From positions 1 to 10,395 of the forward strand of contig JAEOST010000143.1 in assembly GCA_016840245.1 (NCBI GenBank): a DNA stretch of 10,395 nucleotides. The letters are read 5' to 3'. Below, in pieces: positions 6,365 through 10,395 of this stretch; the stretch's first letter is position 1; each line of letters starts with the position of its first letter. The notes under the pieces were generated by a model, which ran no database searches, had not been told where the DNA came from, and saw only the letters and a program-made list of their open reading frames with translations. The DNA is from Candidatus Thorarchaeota archaeon (GTDB taxonomy: Archaea > Asgardarchaeota > Thorarchaeia > Thorarchaeales > Thorarchaeaceae). The position numbers and the translations under genes were made by a program.

Positions 6365-8618
6365 TCAAGGAATGTGCACAGTATCTACATCTTATTGGTA
6401 ATCTCGTATGCAATGTGTCGACCTGCTCAGATTCAAGCGGCGCCCCACATCTCAGACAAATCCATGAGTCAATAGTTTCAGCAAGTTCATCGATTGTGGT
6501 TGGCAACATAGCAATGTCCTCACCGAGTGCTTCAACCTTCACAGTAGAGTGACGTCCACCCTCAGGACCAGAAATGAGAAAGATTACTGCTACCTTCTTA
6601 CCAGTGTACTTTCCTTCAGCATATCCACGAATTGTTCCAATAAACTGACCTGCAAGAGTCTGTTCCTCTGTATCGATGATGTGGAAGTTCTTAGTTGGAA
6701 GTAACTTCTCTGCCTTGGTGAAGAGTACCTGGGCATTCCAATCTAGTGTCTGCTCTTGCTGAGTCTTTGTTAAATCACCTAGAATCAACTCGAATTCTCT
6801 AGTTGTGGCTTCAAGGGGCTTGAGAAGGTCACAGACTGAGCGAATAAGGTATGGTTCAACTTGAACTGTATGTAGTTCATCCCTGAAGTCAATGTATGAA
6901 ACTGTCGCTACTACCTTTCCCTGAACACAATCTTTTGTGGGATAGAATGTGAACTGAGGAGATCTGAATCCTCCAACCTCAATACGGGAGATTGTCTTCA
7001 CTGTTTCACCTGCCATCTCCATGCAGTCCTGAGGATATGCAACGATGCTGACTGTTACGTTTGTAATGACATAACCACTATCATTCTTTATTTTGACCTT
7101 GTAATCGAACTTGCCACCTATGATCTCGCAACCTCGTAGAACCTGGACATCCTCTCCGTGAGACTCAACGGTTTCTACATGCGACTCTAATACTGGAGGC
7201 TCAATGGGAGGAGTTGCCTCCACAGGGGGTCGTATCTTCTCCTCCTGTAATTCTCCATATGCTCTATGCATAGCACCAACGTGTTCTGGTGGAATGTCTA
7301 AGACGGTCTTACCATGCATTGTGCAAAGCAGGACAACTCGAGACTCTCGTCCATGCGGTTCGATATATACAAGATCAAGTCCCTCATAGCATTCAGGACA
7401 TCTGTAGAGAGTTTTGTACAGGGTTGCCAGTGTGTCTTCGTCAAGAGTGGGTACAAAGAATCTCTTGCTTCGATGACCATTGCGACAATCTACCTCGAAT
7501 TCGATGAGTCCTCTCCTACTCTCCACATCACGAACAATGAGGGGAAAAGAGCACTTGTGGCAACCTAAGCTCCTAGTAATAGAGGGGAGCCTATCAACAT
7601 TTGGCTCGAACTCTTCAAAGTGTTTATAGATATCAGTAGGAACTGAACGTTCCATAACTCCGTGAATTGGACAGACTACCTTGAAGTCTACTCTCTTACG
7701 ACTCTTTGAAGCCTCTAGTTTGTGTGTGAGTAGCCCACATTCGTTACAGGTCAGTAATCCAGTTACGATTCGCTCTTTAACTGCATCATTCCACTCAACA
7801 TTGAGTTCTCTCTCTGTAGTGTGGCCCTTTCTGGGACAAATACATCTGAATTTATGACCAGACTTTGTCTGCTCAATACTTCTAATTGCCAAGGGATGAT
7901 TACATTCTCTTGTCACAAGCATTGCATTGACTACTGCCTCAGGAGGTATCAGAGAGATTGCGGTTGTGAGCCGTTCGAGGATGTCTCGAGGAACTTCAGT
8001 TCGTTCCTCACCATGAATGGGGCACGTAATGTATACACGGGGTGTTTTGCGATCTGCGTCTACTCTCGATATTGTTCCAGGTAACCCACATCGATCACAG
8101 TTAGCTGTAAGTTGCAATATCTTAGTTGTTGTTTCGTCATCGAGGTCAGTCGGAATATACCTCATAGATTTGTGACCATTTGGACATTGAACATCCATGG
8201 CAAGACCACCACGAATCTGTTCAATCCCAGTAATTGCATGGAGACGCCCACAAATGGGGCATTTGTATGAATCTAAAATCGCCTTTCTAGTATCTGTTTC
8301 AGGTGTAAGGAGACTTATTGCGGGAAGAAAGAATGAAGGATACTCTCTCTTCTGAATACCATGAATTGGACAGAGGAAATCACTCTCTACTATTTTTCCA
8401 TGCGTATCCGATTCGAGTTGGGTCATTGTTGACCCACATTCAATGCAGACTGTCATCTTAGGATAGAGATCACCTACAATTTCTTGCGCTTGGTGTTCAG
8501 AGAGCCGTCTCACACTTTTGTGTCCTCGAATACATTGGACATTCATAGTAAGAATCCGGTCTCGCAATTCAGCGCTTTCGATGTATAGTGGATTACGACA
8601 TTTCTTGCACGAGAACAC
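6342..8618 (-). CDS. Nine-zinc-ribbon protein with adaptin-ear-like region; function unknown
   Basis: A 758-residue protein I do not recognise as a named family. Residues 1-440 are four tandem units of about 116 residues, each holding two ribbons. Ribbon A is CxxC-x21-C-x3-H (C4/C7/C29/H33; C120/C123/C145/H149; a degenerate third; C353/C356/C378/H382). Ribbon B is CxxC-x21-C-x2-H, usually with CPIHG (C58/C61/C83/H86; C174/C177/C199/H202; C291/C294/C316/H319; C407/C410/C432/H435). A Pro/Glu-rich linker (about 456-490) leads to a beta-sandwich-like region (496-603) and an alpha/beta region (604-719) that together resemble the two-part ear of adaptins. A last ribbon has C721/C724 and C744/C747. 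There is no signal peptide or membrane span, so it is cytoplasmic. The start is GTG; a GGGTG element lies just upstream. Binding of protein or nucleic acid is the most likely role, inferred from ribbons alone. The HD-like gene lies 117 nt upstream on the same strand. Confidence 0.85.
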   Translation of the reverse strand: MFSCKKCRNPLYIESAELRDRILTMNVQCIRGHKSVRRLSEHQAQEIVGDLYPKMTVCIECGSTMTQLESDTHGKIVESDFLCPIHGIQKREYPSFFLPAISLLTPETDTRKAILDSYKCPICGRLHAITGIEQIRGGLAMDVQCPNGHKSMRYIPTDLDDETTTKILQLTANCDRCGLPGTISRVDADRKTPRVYITCPIHGEERTEVPRDILERLTTAISLIPPEAVVNAMLVTRECNHPLAIRSIEQTKSGHKFRCICPRKGHTTERELNVEWNDAVKERIVTGLLTCNECGLLTHKLEASKSRKRVDFKVVCPIHGVMERSVPTDIYKHFEEFEPNVDRLPSITRSLGCHKCSFPLIVRDVESRRGLIEFEVDCRNGHRSKRFFVPTLDEDTLATLYKTLYRCPECYEGLDLVYIEPHGRESRVVLLCTMHGKTVLDIPPEHVGAMHRAYGELQEEKIRPPVEATPPIEPPVLESHVETVESHGEDVQVLRGCEIIGGKFDYKVKIKNDSGYVITNVTVSIVAYPQDCMEMAGETVKTISRIEVGGFRSPQFTFYPTKDCVQGKVVATVSYIDFRDELHTVQVEPYLIRSVCDLLKPLEATTREFELILGDLTKTQQEQTLDWNAQVLFTKAEKLLPTKNFHIIDTEEQTLAGQFIGTIRGYAEGKYTGKKVAVIFLISGPEGGRHSTVKVEALGEDIAMLPTTIDELAETIDSWICLRCGAPLESEQVDTLHTRLPIRCRYCAHSLTIALYLQ
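6462..7133 (-). other. Putative adaptin-ear-like domain pair (beta-sandwich plus alpha/beta platform)
   Basis: Encodes residues 496-719 of the zinc-ribbon protein. The first half alternates short beta strands of Ig-like character (YKVKIKN, ITNVTVSIVAYP, KVVATVSYIDF) and the second alternates helices and strands (LDWNAQVLFTKAEKLL, FIGTIRGYAEG, KVAVIFLISG). A beta-sandwich followed by an alpha/beta platform is the order seen in clathrin adaptor and coatomer appendage domains. No family motif proves this; it is a fold guess from strand pattern. Confidence 0.35.
7299..8618 (-). other. Fourfold internal repeat of paired zinc ribbons within the coding sequence
   Basis: Residues 1-440 of the zinc-ribbon protein repeat with a period of 116-117 residues: the first Cys of ribbon B falls at 58, 174, 291 and 407. 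Distances within each ribbon are constant, 22 residues from the second to the third ligand. The repeat is clear in ligand spacing but the DNA of the copies has diverged, so the duplications are old and kept by selection on metal binding. Confidence 0.85.
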
Positions 8619-8735
8619 AGTGTAACACCCTTAGTGCTGCAATACAACTATTATGTCTGCATTGACGTCTTCGCTCTTAAGACAATTGTTGATAGCCACA
8701 CTGCAAGTTGAGATGTGAATTTCAGTCAACTCACG

Positions 8736-10013
8736 TTAACCTATGGTTCCAGAGGTGTCTACACTTTCAAGAAGTTTATCAGCTGCTTTCTTAACACGGG
8801 TTCGATATCCTCTAGTTGTATAGACACGTACTTGTTTCATCTCACGTCCAAGGCTTCGTGCAAGAAGGCTCACTTCCGTCACAGGCCAAAACTCGTAGCC
8901 CTTAGAACCCCGCTCAAATAACACGAGGTCATCTATATTGAGTTTTCCAGGATAGTAGCTCACTGAGGGCCGATTGGGATAGTCAACATACACATTTCCA
9001 GGGTCGATATCAGAATCTTCAGCTAATTCCGTTTCAATCTCAAAAAGACCCTGAGGATTCATGAGCCGGTTTAGAAACGCCGTATCAGATATTGCACGTT
9101 CTCCCGCCAGTTTGATCAGATAGCGCTTGTTAAAATCACTATATATCCTATTACCTGTCCTGAGCTCTTCCGAGGCATCTTGAGGTATTGAAAGGAGCAA
9201 ATCGTGAAAAGTATGGTCATCGTAGAGGAAAAATTCCTCGAACTTTTCAAAGGGACTAGACATGAAACTACTAGCTGCAGTATCAAGGATTCTGAGAAGC
9301 ATCAGCTCCGGAGCGCGAGCAGTCTTGTGATAATAGACTGCATCAAACATATTCACTGCGGCAGACAGATAGGAATCCAGGGTATAACGGGACCCACGCT
9401 CAACTGCTATCTTGTTCTTGGCAACTCTTGTGGTTGTGAACAGACGATGAAATTCCAATTGCGCATAATCGACACCTGTGAAGTATGAATCTCGTTCTAA
9501 ACTATCAATGAGCTCAGGATTCACAGGGGTTTCTAAGAGATTGATTCGTATACCCTTCAGAGACACACCTTTCTTCACCAAGTCTGCAACCTCATTTGGT
9601 GAGTACGCAGAACTCTCAAGCTTCTCTCGAATGATTGTTTCTTTGACAATCTTCTCAGCAAATCCAGCGCGATCAAGACCCCGTGTACAGAGATACTCCT
9701 CCATAACGTTAGCCCATGGGCCTCTAGCTAGTGTGAACATCATAGATGCCAGACGTGCTTTCTCTATTTCCTCCGTATCTCCACCAAGATATTTGATGAA
9801 GAGTCCCGTGACATGCATGACACCAAGCATATGGCCAAGTAAGGATGTATCAGCACCGGGGTAAGCCAAGCGTATCCCAGCAGGGGAACGAATATTGCGA
9901 AGTCGTTGAGTATGTCGTAAATCGAGAATGGACTTCTCAAGCGAGGTGAGTCCAATGTAACCATGCAAGGGGTCTTTAATTTGGAGTACTGTTTCTAACT
10001 CGGTGAGAGCCAT
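8736..10013 (-). CDS. COG1078-type HD-domain protein with lost HD catalytic motif (probable pseudoenzyme)
   Basis: A 425-residue protein related to HD-superfamily phosphohydrolases of the COG1078/SAMHD1/dGTPase-like group. The N-terminus keeps family signatures: IKDPLHGYIGLTSLEKSILD (12-31), TQRLRNI (35-41), YPGAD (51-55), HMLGVMH (61-67, with the first metal His as H61), and RDSYFTGVDY (174-183). The central motif, normally close to AALLHDIGHGPFSH, reads ASMMFTLARGPWAN (89-102): the HD pair is F93-T94, and the two later His are R97 and N102. Three of the usual metal or catalytic His and the key Asp are gone, so hydrolysis by the known mechanism is unlikely, while the fold is kept and the frame is intact over full length. 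It may bind a nucleotide or a partner protein. The C-terminal part (about 330-415) is less recognisable. The ATG start has no strong ribosome site but a TATA-like box lies close upstream, fitting a short leader. It precedes the zinc-ribbon gene on the same strand by 117 nt. Confidence 0.85.
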   Translation of the reverse strand: MALTELETVLQIKDPLHGYIGLTSLEKSILDLRHTQRLRNIRSPAGIRLAYPGADTSLLGHMLGVMHVTGLFIKYLGGDTEEIEKARLASMMFTLARGPWANVMEEYLCTRGLDRAGFAEKIVKETIIREKLESSAYSPNEVADLVKKGVSLKGIRINLLETPVNPELIDSLERDSYFTGVDYAQLEFHRLFTTTRVAKNKIAVERGSRYTLDSYLSAAVNMFDAVYYHKTARAPELMLLRILDTAASSFMSSPFEKFEEFFLYDDHTFHDLLLSIPQDASEELRTGNRIYSDFNKRYLIKLAGERAISDTAFLNRLMNPQGLFEIETELAEDSDIDPGNVYVDYPNRPSVSYYPGKLNIDDLVLFERGSKGYEFWPVTEVSLLARSLGREMKQVRVYTTRGYRTRVKKAADKLLESVDTSGTIG

Positions 10014-10040
10014 TTTGATTCACAGTCCAGTTCAACAATG

Positions 10041-10050
10041 CATTTTTAGT
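10041..10050 (-). promoter_or_regulatory. Possible TATA-like box for the HD-like gene
   Basis: On the minus strand the bases read ACTAAAAATG, an A/T-rich stretch 28-37 nt before the ATG at 10013. Transcription would begin within a few bases of the start codon, consistent with the absence of a clear ribosome site (leaderless or nearly so). It is a weak match to consensus. Confidence 0.3.
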
Positions 10051-10198
10051 TTCTAATGACACTATTGGGGCTCCAACGTGTCTCAACACCCACCAAAAAG
10101 CGTTTTCATTACACCAAAATTAACAATTCTTGAAGGTAGTATGTAGCAAGAAAAGCGCCGGTGGTAAGATTCAAGACTGAATTATACATCACGTTCAC

Positions 10199-10395
10199 AT
10201 GGCTGCTCGCTGGTTACTCTTAACATTGCTTGTTCTAATGATGCTACCCGCACCTATTCCAGTTGAGAGTTCAGTGTATGTCGCTCCCGATTTGGAAAGG
10301 CTGAATCCAGTGCGAATCTATGGACAGAATGTCGCAGATGCAGTATTTGATGTAGTATCTGAAAGTCGTTATAAATCTCACATCATCAAACTGAC
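10199..10395 (+). CDS. Start of a secreted protein, cut by the right window edge
   Basis: An open frame from ATG 10199 to the window end gives 65 residues. It begins with a typical signal peptide: MAARW, then a hydrophobic core LLLTLLVLMMLPAPIP, with probable cleavage near the VESS stretch at residues 22-25. The visible mature part contains DVVSESRYKSHIIKLT, which recalls the first helix before the catalytic domain of secreted M28-type aminopeptidases (a region often continuing to a GSR motif), but the deciding residues are outside the window. There is no ribosome site directly upstream, and an in-frame stop 24 nt before the ATG excludes an earlier start. It is divergent from the HD-like gene. 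That it is a real secreted protein is likely; the peptidase idea is weak. Confidence 0.65.
   Translation, partial: MAARWLLLTLLVLMMLPAPIPVESSVYVAPDLERLNPVRIYGQNVADAVFDVVSESRYKSHIIKL

Noticed and set aside
6342..8618. The Cys-rich protein as a rubredoxin, ferredoxin or transposase-type ribbon protein
   Set aside because: Ligands are mixed Cys/His with fixed 22-residue spacing in eight copies. There are no iron-sulfur CxxCxxC clusters and no nuclease or integrase motifs.
8664..8682. Short inverted repeat (GTCTT and AAGAC) between the HD-like and zinc-ribbon genes, considered as a terminator
   Set aside because: The stem is only 5 bp, is not GC-rich and has no following T-run on the minus strand, so chance is the simpler explanation.
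9478..9864. 128-codon plus-strand open frame opposite the HD-like gene
   Set aside because: It is antisense to recognised family motifs of the HD-like protein and its own translation has no domain features.

Overview
This 10.4 kb window looks archaeal and is quite possibly from an Asgard-type (for example Thorarchaeota-like) genome, although no taxonomic marker is present. The evidence is a full-length DUF2070 membrane protein (a family I know only from archaea), a PadR regulator with a TATA-like archaeal promoter, Shine-Dalgarno sites of the GGTGA/GAGG type, GTG and TTG starts, and a very long multi-zinc-ribbon protein with no bacterial counterpart that I recognise. There are no RNA genes, insertion sequences, CRISPR arrays or origins that I can see. 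Coding density is high.

Layout. (1) Positions 1-2058, minus strand: a PadR regulator followed 4 nt later by an ABC exporter half-transporter whose C-terminus is cut by the left edge. The exporter has Asp in place of the catalytic Walker B Glu, so it is probably the degenerate half of a heterodimer, with its partner just outside the window. (2) Positions 2059-2261: a short divergent promoter region with three near-identical 12-13 bp repeats and an inverted repeat over the PadR promoter, probably the autoregulatory operator. (3) Positions 2262-6364, plus strand: three closely spaced genes, namely a DUF2070 membrane protein, a UbiX flavin prenyltransferase and a secreted, membrane-anchored arylsulfotransferase-family beta-propeller. 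(4) Positions 6342-10013, minus strand: a 758-residue protein with eight evenly spaced N-terminal zinc ribbons, an adaptin-ear-like middle region and a ninth ribbon, preceded by a COG1078-type HD-domain protein that has lost its catalytic HD pair. The zinc-ribbon gene overlaps the end of the arylsulfotransferase gene tail to tail. (5) From 10199, plus strand: the start of a secreted protein cut by the right edge.

How the genes work together. PadR plus exporter resembles a self-regulated efflux unit like LmrR/LmrCD. UbiX supplies prenylated FMN to UbiD-family decarboxylases encoded elsewhere; in many archaea one of these acts in isoprenoid synthesis. The most unusual part is the right half, where a catalytically dead HD-fold protein and a nine-zinc-ribbon protein lie next to each other in the same direction. 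Both look like binding or scaffold proteins rather than enzymes. That they function together is inference from position only.
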